Assembly (NCBI RefSeq): GCF_018309085.1
Contig: NZ_CP070502.1
Location: 2,537,001 to 2,601,000 of the forward strand
DNA length: 64,000 bases
Reading direction: 5' to 3'
Source of the DNA: Sporosarcina sp. Marseille-Q4063
Lineage (GTDB): Bacteria; Bacillota; Bacilli; Bacillales_A; Planococcaceae
Part shown: positions 8,357-17,072 of the stretch, in pieces
How the letters are laid out: each line of letters starts with the position of its first letter
How positions within the stretch are numbered: the first letter of the stretch is position 1
Translations under genes and position numbers: made by a program
Notes under the pieces: model-generated
What the model was told of the DNA's origin: nothing
Databases searched by the model: none
What the model saw: the letters and a program-made list of their open reading frames with translations, nothing else

Positions 8357-9100
8357 TTACTTAGCAGTAAGACCGCCATCAACAGGAAGTTCGACACCTG
8401 AAATGTGTTTTGCTTCGTCTGAAGCCAGGAATAGGATAGCTGATGCTACATCTTCCGCGTTTCCTAAATCCGGGGTAGCGATTTGTGATAGGAAGTAATC
8501 TTTATACTGATCCATATAAGGTGCGCTCATTGGCGTTACGATATAACCGGGGTGTATAGAATTTACACGTATCCCTTGTTTACCGTAGTCTACTGCCGCT
8601 GCCTTAGTGATTGAGCGAACAGCACCTTTGGAAGCTGTGTAACCGCCAGCGCCTGACATACCTGTTAAGGCAGCGGTCGATGAAATGTTGACGATTGAAC
8701 CGCCATTATTTTCGATCATTAAAGGAATGGCTAGTTGCATGCCGAACATGACGCTGTTTACGTTAATCGCATACAAGCGTGCCCAATCTTCTTCTGTTTG
8801 CTCTAGGAAATCTTTTGAAAATGAAATACCCGCGTTGTTCACAAGGATATCGAGTTTACTAAACTGATCAGTTGTTTGTGCATAAACAGTTTTCCAATCT
8901 TCTTTATTCGCTACGTTATGTTTGACTGCGATTGCTTCGCCGCCGGCTTCTGTAATTTTTGCAACGACAGCTTGAACAGCTTCTTCGTTGATATCGGTCG
9001 CAACTACTTTTGCACCAGATTGCGCAAATAATATAGCTGTTGCCTCACCCATTCCACTGCCGGCACCCGTTACGACAGCCACTTTATCTTGAAGTCTCAT
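8357..9100 (-). CDS. Short-chain dehydrogenase/reductase (SDR)
   Basis: Classical SDR of 247 residues. It has TGAGSGMG for NAD(P) binding, an acidic residue after the second strand (ATDIN) favouring NAD(H), NNAGIS, the catalytic serine in NISSTAA, and YTASK with catalytic Tyr and Lys. The C-terminal PVDGGLTAK ends the fold. The start at 9100 is chosen because GGAGGT lies eight bases upstream. An in-frame ATG seven codons earlier overlaps that site. The gene is divergent from a TetR regulator with a perfect palindrome between them, so it is probably induced by the regulator's ligand. Substrate unknown. Confidence 0.85.
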   Translation of the reverse strand: MRLQDKVAVVTGAGSGMGEATAILFAQSGAKVVATDINEEAVQAVVAKITEAGGEAIAVKHNVANKEDWKTVYAQTTDQFSKLDILVNNAGISFSKDFLEQTEEDWARLYAINVNSVMFGMQLAIPLMIENNGGSIVNISSTAALTGMSGAGGYTASKGAVRSITKAAAVDYGKQGIRVNSIHPGYIVTPMSAPYMDQYKDYFLSQIATPDLGNAEDVASAILFLASDEAKHISGVELPVDGGLTAK

Positions 9101-9123
9101 TCGATGATACCTCCATTTCAAAT

Positions 9124-9144
9124 AGTGATAGTCGGACTATCACT
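9124..9144. promoter_or_regulatory. TetR-type operator between SDR and regulator
   Basis: AGTGATAGTC, one base, GACTATCACT is a perfect 10-bp inverted repeat, a typical TetR-family operator. It lies 24 bases upstream of the SDR start and 93 upstream of the regulator. Confidence 0.7.
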
Positions 9145-9236
9145 TTATTTAATTTTAGCTTAATCAAAGAAAGATTGCAAAGGAAAGCGAGCAGTTTTAA
9201 AACTGATATAATGTGAAATAGAACGGGGGTCGAACG

Positions 9237-9875
9237 ATGACGGGGATTCAACAACAAAATAAAAATAAACGCTACAATAGTATTATTCAAACTGCGGAAT
9301 CATTATTTCTGGAGCACGGACTTGACCATGTGCAAATGCAGCATATAGCGGATGCGGAAGGGATAGGCATTGCCACGTTATTCCGTTATTTTCCGAAGAA
9401 AAATAAACTCATAGTAGCTGTCGCAGTCCAAAACTTGGAACGCAATATTCAACACTTTGAAGAGATTGTATCTGCAGATCAACCAGCAGTCGAGCGATTA
9501 AAGCGAGTGCTCGATCATTTAACGGTGAAAAATACAGCAGAAATAAAACACTCCACAAAATTTCGTGAAGCATTTGAAAGTTATGCTTCATTTACCAAAG
9601 AGCCACTGGAAGATATTGAAGATTATATAAATGTTCAAAAAAGAATTGCAGACATCCTGCTGCGTATTGCGGAAGATGGAAAAGTGGATGGTTCGATTCG
9701 CGCGGATATTCCGATTAAAGAAGCGATTATTACAATCATTAATGCCTACGGGACATTTGGAAGCAATATCGCATTAAAGTCATCAATTTCTTATTTAGAA
9801 GATGATATTGCGCCGCATATTCAACAGCGAATGCTAATGGAAATGCTCCTCTCCTATCTCCGTCCTTATAGTTAA
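9237..9875 (+). CDS. TetR/AcrR family transcriptional regulator
   Basis: A 212-residue regulator. Residues 12-60 form a TetR helix-turn-helix (IIQTAESLFLEHGLDHVQM, then IATLFRYFPKKNKL). The remaining helices form the ligand-binding and dimerisation domain, which is not conserved enough to name a ligand. The gene is divergent from the SDR gene with a perfect 21-bp palindrome in the shared upstream region, so I infer repression of both. ATG 9237 has ACGGGGG about ten bases upstream. Confidence 0.88.
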   Translation: MTGIQQQNKNKRYNSIIQTAESLFLEHGLDHVQMQHIADAEGIGIATLFRYFPKKNKLIVAVAVQNLERNIQHFEEIVSADQPAVERLKRVLDHLTVKNTAEIKHSTKFREAFESYASFTKEPLEDIEDYINVQKRIADILLRIAEDGKVDGSIRADIPIKEAIITIINAYGTFGSNIALKSSISYLEDDIAPHIQQRMLMEMLLSYLRPYS

Positions 9876-9924
9876 AAAGTTCTGCCTCGAAGTTGTTTTA
9901 ATCAACCTTGGGGCAGAACTTTTG
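9874..9924. terminator. Bidirectional terminator
   Basis: AAAGTTCTGCC (9876-9886) pairs with GGCAGAACTTT (9912-9922), between the convergent tetR and phnA-like genes. Confidence 0.8.
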
Positions 9925-9927
9925 TAG

Positions 9928-10269
9928 TTATAGCTTTTTCACAAATTCAGTTTTCAACTGCATCGCGCCAATGCCATCAATTTTACAATTTATATCATGG
10001 TCTTCATCGACTAATTGGATATCTTTAACTTTTGTGCCTTTTTTCACGACAGATGAGCTTCCTTTGACTTTAAGGTCTTTGATGACCGTGACAGAATCCC
10101 CGTCGTTTAAAATATTTCCATGGGCGTCCTTGTAAACTTTTTGCTCTTCAATCTCTTCAGCTTCTGATTCTAACGTCCACTCATGTGCGCACTCTGGGCA
10201 AACAAAAAGATTCCCGTCTTCATACGTGTATTCAGAATTACATTTTGGACAATTCGGCAATTCATTCAT
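9928..10269 (-). CDS. PhnA/YjdM-like zinc-ribbon protein
   Basis: A 113-residue protein. The N-terminus is a zinc ribbon (CPKC at 8-11 and CPEC at 24-27). The C-terminus is the PhnA domain ([35 protein letters not shown]). The E. coli homologue YjdM (PhnA) was named for phosphonate use, but no phosphonate genes are here and the true role of the family is unclear. The start is supported by GGAGGGA upstream. The family call is firm and the function is not. Confidence 0.88.
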   Translation of the reverse strand: MNELPNCPKCNSEYTYEDGNLFVCPECAHEWTLESEAEEIEEQKVYKDAHGNILNDGDSVTVIKDLKVKGSSSVVKKGTKVKDIQLVDEDHDINCKIDGIGAMQLKTEFVKKL

Positions 10270-10297
10270 AAAATTCGTCCCTCCAAGTAATTAATGA

Positions 10298-11812
10298 TTA
10301 CCACCAATTAAATTTATCTGATTGCAATAGTTCATTTGCTGCATCTGGACCCGTTGAGCCCGCAGTGTAAGGATGTAAAGGCAACATATCCGCTTCAAAC
10401 GCTTCTAATAACGGTTGGATCCATTTCCACGATAATTCAACCTCTTCCCAATGCGCAAAGAATGTCGCATTCCCGAGCATCGCATCAAATAGCAGAAGTT
10501 CATAGGCTTCCGACTGATCATCCGAATCAGTCGTGAAGTTAATGCAGGCAGGTTCAAAACGATTGCTTGAAGGATCTTTTATATTCAGCCTTAAAGAAAT
10601 ACCTTCGTTCGGATTAATGTCGAGTATTAATAAGTTCGGGATAATCCCTTCAGCCGGGATTTCTTTTGCTTTATTCTTAAACTCAATGACAATGCGTGTA
10701 GATTTCTTGTTTAACCTTTTCCCCGTACGAATATAAATGGGAATTCCGCTCCAATACGGAGTATCAATATATAAGCGTGCCGCGAAATAAGTGTCAATAT
10801 TTGATCCAGCTTTAACTCCGGGCTCTTCTTGATAGCCTTCAACAGGTGTGTCAAGGACTTCACCCGATTCATATTGCCCGCGAATAACATCCCGGTGTGC
10901 ATCTTCTTTTGAGATGGGGCGAAGAGATTCAATCACTTCTATTTTTTTAAGGCTAACTTCTTTGGCTGTTATTTTCTCGGGAATGTGCAAGGCGGTCATC
11001 ATCACCAACTGGAGCAGGTGGTTCTGAACCATATCGCGAATGGCACCGGCTTGGTCATAATAGGCAGCGCGGGTTTCGACGCCGACTGTTTCACTTGCGG
11101 TGATTTGAACATTGGCAATTTGTTTAAGATCTAATAAGGATCCTAAGGCCGGATTGGCATATACCAATGACTCGAGATTTTGGACCATCGGTTTTCCGAG
11201 ATAATGGTCAATCCTATAAATTTCTACTTCATTGAAAGCTTCACTCAATTTCTTATTTAATTGCCTGGCTGATTTTAAATCGGTGCCAAATGGCTTTTCA
11301 ACAACGAGTCGTCTCCAGCCTTTGGTACGGTTTATCCCGTTTTTGTTAAGATTTGACGTAATCACCTCGACTAACTGAGGTGCAACGGATAAATAGAAAA
11401 GGCGGTTTCCAGGTATACCCAACTCGGCTTCTCTGTTTTCAATGAGCTCGTGCAAAAGCTGATAGGAATTCTTGTCTGTCGCATCAAATGCGCAGTACTG
11501 AAAATGCGCTAGAAACGCTTGTAAACCAGCTGTTTGAACAGCTCTCCTTGAATGGACTCTAAGTGATTCTTCTACTTTGGATTGGAAAAATTCGTTTGAC
11601 CACTCTCTTCTTCCTAAACCGATTACAGAAAATGAGCCTGGTATTTTTCCTTCGAGAAATAAATTATATAAAGCAGGGAATAACTTACGTTGCGCCAAGT
11701 CTCCTGTTGCGCCAAATAAAACAAAAGTCAGGTCTTCCATTATCCGTTTTTCTGGGACATCAATTAAAGAATCTTTCACGTTAAATTCGTCCAATAGGCT
11801 TTCGTTCTCCAT
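10298..11812 (-). CDS. zwf: Glucose-6-phosphate 1-dehydrogenase
   Basis: A 504-residue enzyme of the oxidative pentose phosphate pathway that converts glucose 6-phosphate and NADP+ to 6-phosphogluconolactone. It shows the N-terminal dinucleotide-binding GATGDLAQRKL, the catalytic RIDHYLGK with its active histidine region, VVEKPFG, and the C-terminal domain. Length is normal. The start has AGGAG about ten bases upstream. It is a single gene here; gnd and pgl are not adjacent. The N-terminal extension of about 25 residues before the dinucleotide fold is slightly longer than in many homologues. Confidence 0.95.
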   Translation of the reverse strand: MENESLLDEFNVKDSLIDVPEKRIMEDLTFVLFGATGDLAQRKLFPALYNLFLEGKIPGSFSVIGLGRREWSNEFFQSKVEESLRVHSRRAVQTAGLQAFLAHFQYCAFDATDKNSYQLLHELIENREAELGIPGNRLFYLSVAPQLVEVITSNLNKNGINRTKGWRRLVVEKPFGTDLKSARQLNKKLSEAFNEVEIYRIDHYLGKPMVQNLESLVYANPALGSLLDLKQIANVQITASETVGVETRAAYYDQAGAIRDMVQNHLLQLVMMTALHIPEKITAKEVSLKKIEVIESLRPISKEDAHRDVIRGQYESGEVLDTPVEGYQEEPGVKAGSNIDTYFAARLYIDTPYWSGIPIYIRTGKRLNKKSTRIVIEFKNKAKEIPAEGIIPNLLILDINPNEGISLRLNIKDPSSNRFEPACINFTTDSDDQSEAYELLLFDAMLGNATFFAHWEEVELSWKWIQPLLEAFEADMLPLHPYTAGSTGPDAANELLQSDKFNWW

Positions 11813-12045
11813 ATTTGAATCGCTCCTATTTTTACAATCAGTATTTTGTTATGTCAGGTATAATAATTAGAATAAATCTTAGTATACTATTGTCCCGCAT
11901 AATGAAAAAGAAATGATAACTAATTTATAAAATTAATTAATTTCGACGCTGCCAATAAAGCAGCTATACTAGACAATAATATGGAGAACATGCGAACATA
12001 GTTGTATAGACAGATGAAAAAATACTTAATGAATGGGTGAAAAAT

Positions 12046-12663
12046 ATGAAAATGTATGATGTAACAGGAACAGTTTACGAAGGCATGACGGTTTATAAGG
12101 ATAAACCAGAAAAACAACCAACGTTTAATACAGTAACGAATGGTTATGTCACTGAAACGCGGGTGGAACTAGATGTGCACACAGGAACGCATATCGATGC
12201 GCCGCGTCACATGGTTGTAGACGGGGATACGTTTGAATCAGTTCCGATGGAAGACCTTGTAGGGCAGTCTAAAGTGTTCGATTTAACAGACGTGGAAGAC
12301 GGGATTTCAAAAGAGGACTTAGCGCAATTTGATATTCAAAAAGGCGACTTTGTCATTTTGAAAACGAAAAACTCATATGAAGATGCATTTAATTTCGAGT
12401 TTATTTATCTTGCCCAAGACGGAGCAGAATATCTTTCTGAGTTAGGTGTAAGAGGTGTTGGAATCGACACGCTCGGTATCGAACGGGATCAAGAAGGACA
12501 TCCTACTCATAAAACACTATTTGGAAATAAAATCATTATTATAGAAGGACTTCGCTTAAAGGAAGTTGAGCAAGGGGAGTACTTCATGGTTGCGGCACCG
12601 TTGAAATTAACGGGTACAGATGGATCGCCTGCAAGAGTGTTGCTATTCGAAGGGTTAAAATAA
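12046..12663 (+). CDS. Cyclase family protein (kynurenine formamidase-like)
   Basis: About 205 residues with the metal-binding signature DVHTGTHIDAPRHM, the HxGTHxDxPxH motif of the cyclase/kynurenine formamidase superfamily. The C-terminal part (GVGIDTLGIE, IIIIEGLRL) also fits. Members hydrolyse amide or ester bonds, such as N-formylkynurenine or isatin. No tryptophan catabolic genes are nearby, so the substrate is open. I chose ATG 12046, with GGGTG six bases upstream. A GTG three codons earlier is less likely. Single-gene unit with a terminator behind it. Confidence 0.82.
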   Translation: MKMYDVTGTVYEGMTVYKDKPEKQPTFNTVTNGYVTETRVELDVHTGTHIDAPRHMVVDGDTFESVPMEDLVGQSKVFDLTDVEDGISKEDLAQFDIQKGDFVILKTKNSYEDAFNFEFIYLAQDGAEYLSELGVRGVGIDTLGIERDQEGHPTHKTLFGNKIIIIEGLRLKEVEQGEYFMVAAPLKLTGTDGSPARVLLFEGLK

Positions 12664-12672
12664 TAAGGGATT

Positions 12673-12727
12673 AAAAAAGGCTGTCATAGAAAATCGGTTC
12701 TTACTGACTTTCTTGACAGCTTTTTTA
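12673..12727. terminator. Bidirectional terminator
   Basis: An A-rich left arm with GGCTGTCA (about 12679-12686) pairs with TGACAGC and a T run (12714-12726). It serves the cyclase gene and the convergent cytochrome gene. Confidence 0.75.
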
Positions 12728-12734
12728 ACACAGT

Positions 12735-13658
12735 TCATTTTCTTTCGCCGAGCACCTTATCCCAATCGATGGTGTCGTTTTTCACTTGTTCGCGAAGTTC
12801 TTTGGTCATAATATCAGTCGGGCCTCCACCGTTTGGCCAATCATCATCATGGCCTTGCCATTCTGGACGATCCTGCGATAAAACATAGGCGGCAATATTA
12901 GCAGCTTCTTGTTTTGAAAGAGAACCTGGATCATCTTGCGGCATATTATTTTTGATGAATCCAGCGAATTTTGATAACCGGGCCATTCCGGCTCCATCAT
13001 TAAATGATCCTTCTCCCCAAAGAGCAGGACCTGTGTTTGGACCTGTACCTGCGCCATCGCTTGCGTGGCATGTGATGCAAGTCTGTTGAAACATTTCCTC
13101 GCCTTCCGCAACATCTGGCGTGGGTACGTTTTCCATGTCGTTCTTGCCAAGCCATTCCGGTTCCGAACCGATTGGAACGCCTTTGGAAATATAGGTGATG
13201 TAAGCAATCATCGCTTTTACGTCTTCGTCGCCTTCCGGAAACGGTTGACCATTCATGCTTCGAACCATGCATCCATTTATGCGGTCTTCTAGCGTGACAA
13301 TATTATCCGAACGATCTCTGTAAATCGGATAGACTCCTGAGACACCTACTAATGATGAAACATTCTCATCAATACCGTTTCCTGCATGGCAGCTTGTACA
13401 GGTTAGCTCATTCACTCTTTTTTCGCCGTCTTCAATAGAAGCAGCTTCTGATCTTAAAATATTGGACGTGTCATGTAATAAATCACGCCCTCTTAAAATC
13501 GCTTCCCCGAGTTGCCCCTCTGGAATGTCATTAATTGATGGTGGGTCATGCGTAGCGTTTCCTACTTTGGGAATAAAACCGCCTTGGGTAATTACAATGA
13601 TGACGAGGGGGACTATAAGTAAAAACCCGATGAAAATTAATAAAGATCTCCTGTTCAC
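12735..13658 (-). CDS. Membrane-anchored dihaem cytochrome c, TsdA-like
   Basis: A 307-residue protein with one N-terminal membrane segment (residues 6-24) and two c-type haem sites, CTSCH (87-91) and CITCH (194-198), on the outer face. The first domain contains the run YPIYRDR, TLEDRINGC and RSMNG, which is the characteristic pattern of thiosulfate dehydrogenase/tetrathionate reductase TsdA. Cys130 in the RINGC motif is a candidate for an axial haem ligand of the kind known in TsdA. No other sulfur-oxidation genes are close. It may alternatively be a general electron carrier. The family call rests on recalled motifs. Confidence 0.75.
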   Translation of the reverse strand: MNRRSLLIFIGFLLIVPLVIIVITQGGFIPKVGNATHDPPSINDIPEGQLGEAILRGRDLLHDTSNILRSEAASIEDGEKRVNELTCTSCHAGNGIDENVSSLVGVSGVYPIYRDRSDNIVTLEDRINGCMVRSMNGQPFPEGDEDVKAMIAYITYISKGVPIGSEPEWLGKNDMENVPTPDVAEGEEMFQQTCITCHASDGAGTGPNTGPALWGEGSFNDGAGMARLSKFAGFIKNNMPQDDPGSLSKQEAANIAAYVLSQDRPEWQGHDDDWPNGGGPTDIMTKELREQVKNDTIDWDKVLGERK

Positions 13659-13775
13659 ACAATTACCTCCCTTTTTCTTCCTCCTCTATTTCTCTACCCA
13701 GGCCATCTCGGGTACTAAACATAAAAGTCCAATTTTAAACTCCCTTTTTCCGAAAAGTGAGTTATTTAGACAACT

Positions 13776-13805
13776 GCATAATGAACCTTTATATAGTACA
13801 TACTC
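13776..13805 (+). promoter_or_regulatory. Possible sigma-F/G type promoter
   Basis: GCATA (13776-13780), an 18-base spacer and CATACTC (13799-13805) resemble the forespore consensus GHATR-N18-CATWMTA with one mismatch. It lies upstream of the DUF3231-like gene. Tentative. Confidence 0.35.
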
Positions 13806-13850
13806 TTGTTGATAGAACTTTGAAAAATATCAACAGGAGGAATGTTATTT

Positions 13851-14351
13851 ATGGGCGTTATGGAAGGAAATCCGAAAAAAGAACCAATGCATTACGGTGA
13901 AGTTATTGGAGTATGGGCATATATTGGCGCGAATAATGGCTTAATCAGTGGCTACGAGGCATTCGTTAATCATGCAGCAGATGAGGATTTAATCAAGCTT
14001 CTAAAAGAAGCTGTTCAAACAATGAAATCAGAAGTAAAAGAGCTTGAGGGTCTTTTGCAAGAGAACGGTATTACGCCTCCGCCTGCATTACCTGGTCGAG
14101 GAACAGCGAATGCAGAAGACATTCCTGCTGGCGCAAGGTTTATGGATCCAGAAATTAGTGCCGCCATGTCGATAAATGTCGGACAAGGAATGGTGTCGAT
14201 AAGCCAAGTGATGGGGCAGTGCCTGAGAGAAGATATCGCTACGATGTTCGCTAAATATCTGAAAGATAAAATCATGTTTGGCGCGAAGTTATTGCGAATG
14301 AATAAAGACAAGGGTTGGATTATTCCACCGCCACATCTTACTTCAAATTAG
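13851..14351 (+). CDS. DUF3231-like helical protein
   Basis: A 166-residue, mostly helical protein that resembles the DUF3231/CotF-like ferritin-fold families of sporulating Bacilli. It has GEVIGVWAYIGANNGLISGYEAFVNHA at the start and a proline-rich linker PPPALPGRG in the middle. The end reads WIIPPPH, a common end for this family. The start at 13851 follows AGGAGG by ten bases; the ATG at 13842 is too close to it. The possible forespore promoter upstream fits a spore role. The exact function is unknown. Confidence 0.65.
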   Translation: MGVMEGNPKKEPMHYGEVIGVWAYIGANNGLISGYEAFVNHAADEDLIKLLKEAVQTMKSEVKELEGLLQENGITPPPALPGRGTANAEDIPAGARFMDPEISAAMSINVGQGMVSISQVMGQCLREDIATMFAKYLKDKIMFGAKLLRMNKDKGWIIPPPHLTSN

Positions 14352-14368
14352 CAATTAAGCCAATGAAT

Positions 14369-14377
14369 TGTTATAAT
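14369..14377 (+). promoter_or_regulatory. Extended -10 promoter of the proS leader
   Basis: TGTTATAAT at 14369-14377 is a perfect extended -10. The -35 (TTAGCA at 14348-14353) is weak. Transcription would start at about 14384, just before the T-box leader. Confidence 0.6.
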
Positions 14378-14383
14378 AGTGGG

Positions 14384-14615
14384 AACTCTTCGACGTGGCC
14401 AAGTAAATAAGAATTGTGAAACAGAAAATATAGCGAAAGCTGAGAGCTATATCACTGCTTTTTATCGAAACCTACCACTGAGACGTTATGCAAACATAAC
14501 CGAGTCGTTTTCGTTATCAAACGTTTAGAGGGCTTACGTTAAGCTAAACTAAGGTGGTACCACGTCTATTCAGCACAAAGACGTCCTTTCATAAGGACAA
14601 CTTTGTGCTTTTTAT
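14384..14615 (+). ncRNA. T-box riboswitch (tRNA-Pro sensing) upstream of proS
   Basis: The leader has the T-box sequence AAGGTGGTACCACG at 14551-14564. It is followed by a strong terminator: AGCACAAAG-AC-GTCCTT pairs with AAGGAC-AA-CTTTGTGCT and then T residues (14572-14615). Stem I shows a specifier loop with AGTA at 14402-14405 opposite GAAA at 14467-14470. CCT at 14471-14473 then lies just before a stem strand CCAC that pairs with GTGG at 14395-14398. CCU is a proline codon, which agrees with the gene. Uncharged tRNA-Pro would favour the antiterminator. Confidence 0.9.
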
Positions 14616-14635
14616 TATTTTAGGAGGGAAATTCT

Positions 14636-16075
14636 ATGACGAATCTACAGAAAAATGATTTTTCGAAGTGGTATATCGATACGATTCAAAAAGCGGACTT
14701 AATGGATTACACGCCAGTTCGCGGATGCATCGCCTTTAAACCCGATGGCTATGAAATTTGGGAACATATTCAGGCTGAAATGGATCGGCGTTTTAAAGAA
14801 ACGGGGCATCGTAATGCGTATTTTCCGATGTTAATTCCGGAGTCGTTTTTTGAAAAAGAAAAAGATCACATCGAAGGTTTTTCACCTGAGCTTCCTTGGG
14901 TTACAGAAGCGGCGGGGGAGAAGTTAGAAGAACGTTTAGCGTTACGACCAACTTCTGAAACGATGATTGGGCATCTCTATTCAGATTGGATAAAAAGCTA
15001 TCGTGATTTACCGGTCCTTATAAACCAATGGGCAAACGTCTTCCGATGGGAAAAGAAGACGCTTCCTTTCATTCGGACCTCTGAGTTTTTATGGCAGGAA
15101 GGGCATACCGCACATGTAGATGAAGAAGAAGCACGCGCAGAAACGATGCAAATGCTGAATATATATAAAGAAGTGGTAGAAGAGTTACTGGCAATACCGG
15201 TTTACGATGGACAAAAAACACCTTCTGAACGCTTTGCGGGTGCGGTAGATACATATTCAATAGAAGCGATGATGAAGGACGGGAAAGCAGTTCAAGCAGG
15301 GACTTCACATTACTTGGGGACTAAATTTGCTGAAGCTTTTGATATTAAATATTTAACGAAAGAGAATAAGCATGAATTCGTTCATACAACTTCTTGGGGA
15401 ACGTCTACCCGTTTAATCGGTTCGGTCATTATGACGCACGGTGACGAACAAGGTCTTGTATTACCGCCGCGAATTGCACCGACACAAGTGGTTTTGATAC
15501 CAGTTGGACCGTGGAAGAAAAGTCCCGAAATCATGGAAAAATTAGATGAAGTTTTTGTAGAATTAAAAGGACGAGGAATTCGCGTACGTCTAGATGATTC
15601 CGATCAATCACCGGGCTACAAATTCAATGAGTGGGAGTTAAAAGGTGTTCCAGTTCGAGTCGAATTGGGGCCACGTGATTTAGCGAAAAATGAAGCGCTC
15701 ATTAAAGCGCGTGATGAAGAAGAGAAAGTTGCAGTTGCACTACCAACCATCACGGATTGCGTTGAAGGTGCATTAAATACGATGCAAACACGTTTACTTG
15801 AAAAAGCACGCGCATTCCGTGAAAATCATTCCCATACGCATGTCGATTCACTCGAACAATTGGCGAAACATATTGCGAAGTCTGCGGAAAAAGGAGAAAT
15901 CCCTGGTTGGGTGCTTGCTGGTTGGTGCGGGGAAGATGCTTGCGAAGAACAAGTGAAAGATGAAACGAAATTTACAACACGTAATATTCCGTTCAATCCA
16001 CCAACAAAGAAATCAGCTTGCATTAATTGTGGTAAAGAGTCGAAACATACTGTATGGTTCGCAAGAGCTTATTAA
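14636..16075 (+). CDS. proS: Prolyl-tRNA synthetase, short (archaeal/eukaryote-like) type
   Basis: Class II synthetase of 479 residues that charges tRNA-Pro. It has motif 2 (NQWANVFRWE), RTSEFLWQEGHTAH and motif 3 (TSTRLIGSVIMTHGD), then the anticodon-binding domain and a C-terminal domain with cysteines (CGEDACEE, CINCGK). The length and the lack of an inserted editing domain mark it as the short ProS type rather than the usual bacterial form of about 570 residues. A T-box leader with a proline specifier controls it. AGGAGGG lies eight bases before ATG 14636. It may be a second prolyl-tRNA synthetase in the genome, which cannot be judged from this window. Confidence 0.95.
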   Translation: MTNLQKNDFSKWYIDTIQKADLMDYTPVRGCIAFKPDGYEIWEHIQAEMDRRFKETGHRNAYFPMLIPESFFEKEKDHIEGFSPELPWVTEAAGEKLEERLALRPTSETMIGHLYSDWIKSYRDLPVLINQWANVFRWEKKTLPFIRTSEFLWQEGHTAHVDEEEARAETMQMLNIYKEVVEELLAIPVYDGQKTPSERFAGAVDTYSIEAMMKDGKAVQAGTSHYLGTKFAEAFDIKYLTKENKHEFVHTTSWGTSTRLIGSVIMTHGDEQGLVLPPRIAPTQVVLIPVGPWKKSPEIMEKLDEVFVELKGRGIRVRLDDSDQSPGYKFNEWELKGVPVRVELGPRDLAKNEALIKARDEEEKVAVALPTITDCVEGALNTMQTRLLEKARAFRENHSHTHVDSLEQLAKHIAKSAEKGEIPGWVLAGWCGEDACEEQVKDETKFTTRNIPFNPPTKKSACINCGKESKHTVWFARAY

Positions 16076-16087
16076 CTAAATGAAATG

Positions 16088-16128
16088 GAAACGCTCCTCT
16101 TCAGAATGCTGGAAGGAGCGTTTTTTTA
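16088..16128 (+). terminator. Terminator after proS
   Basis: AACGCTCCTT pairs with AAGGAGCGTT, followed by seven T residues. Confidence 0.85.
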
Positions 16129-16134
16129 TTCGAG

Positions 16135-16163
16135 TGAAACATTCCTATGCACCTATCCGTGTA
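16135..16163 (+). promoter_or_regulatory. ECF-type promoter of the ABC/sigma operon
   Basis: TGAAAC (16135-16140), 17 bases, CGTGTA (16158-16163) resembles ECF sigma promoters of the TGAAAC-N16/17-CGT type. The operon it precedes encodes an ECF sigma factor, so autoregulation is a reasonable inference. Confidence 0.5.
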
Positions 16164-16196
16164 AGCGGTAGAAATGTATTTGGGGGAGAGATTTCT

Positions 16197-17072
16197 ATGC
16201 CGACGATAAAAATAGAAGGGTTAAATAAATCCTATCGCAAAGCTCAAGTATTAAAAGATGTTCACCTTGAAATTGATACGGGATTATTTGGTTTATTGGG
16301 ACCGAATGGGGCGGGAAAAACCACTTTAATGAAAGTGCTGAGTACGATTCTTCCTTGGGAGGATGGAGACGTAACGATTTATGATAAAAACCTCTTAAAA
16401 GAAGGAGATAAAGTTCGGGGATTGCTTGGTTATTTACCGCAACATTTTCATGCACCAGGTCAATTCACAGGTAGAGAATTTTTACATTATGTTGGATCGA
16501 TGAAAGGTGTTATTGATAAAAAGGAACGAACCGAACAAGTCGAAAGGCTTTTAGATGAGGTCAATCTTCAACCACAAGCCAATAAAAAAATTAAAAGCTA
16601 TTCAGGTGGCATGAAAAGGCGTCTCGGTATTGCACAAGCACTTCTAGGCAATCCCAAATTAATCATTCTCGATGAACCAACAGCGGGTCTTGATCCATCT
16701 GAGCGAATTCGATTTCGCAATGTCATTGAAAAATTGAGTAAACATCATACCATTATTTTATCCACTCATATTATTAGCGATATTGAATCGAGCTGTGAAA
16801 AAGTCGCGGTGTTAAATCAAGGGGAAGTACTTTTTCAAGGTACAACCGAATCACTAGCTACCCAAGCTGTAAACTATGTTTGGGAGTTATCTGTTCCTTA
16901 TTCCGAATACGATCTTGTAGAAAAAGAATACGCCATTATTTCAAGTCGAAGGGAAAATAATAATGTCGTTTTTAGAATAATTGCAGAAACCTCGCCAAAT
17001 GAGCATGCCATAGCCGTGCAACCTACGATTGAAGATGGATATATGGCGGTTATTAACGGGGTGAGTAAATGA
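16197..17072 (+). CDS. ABC transporter ATP-binding protein
   Basis: A 291-residue ATPase with Walker A GPNGAGKTT, Q-loop YLPQHF, signature YSGGM, Walker B LIILDEP, D-loop GLD and switch STHIISD. The C-terminal 80 residues are a variable extension. The start at 16197 follows GGGGGAGAG; the frame extends upstream through the proS terminator but lacks a start with a site there. It is the first gene of a six-gene operon, and the ATGA overlap with the next gene shows coupling with its permease. The transporter is of the ABC-2 export type. The substrate is unknown. Confidence 0.88.
   Translation: MPTIKIEGLNKSYRKAQVLKDVHLEIDTGLFGLLGPNGAGKTTLMKVLSTILPWEDGDVTIYDKNLLKEGDKVRGLLGYLPQHFHAPGQFTGREFLHYVGSMKGVIDKKERTEQVERLLDEVNLQPQANKKIKSYSGGMKRRLGIAQALLGNPKLIILDEPTAGLDPSERIRFRNVIEKLSKHHTIILSTHIISDIESSCEKVAVLNQGEVLFQGTTESLATQAVNYVWELSVPYSEYDLVEKEYAIISSRRENNNVVFRIIAETSPNEHAIAVQPTIEDGYMAVINGVSK

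Noticed and set aside
9908..10135. Plus-strand frame over the phnA-like gene
   Set aside because: It is antisense to a gene with clear zinc-ribbon and PhnA motifs and starts inside the shared terminator.
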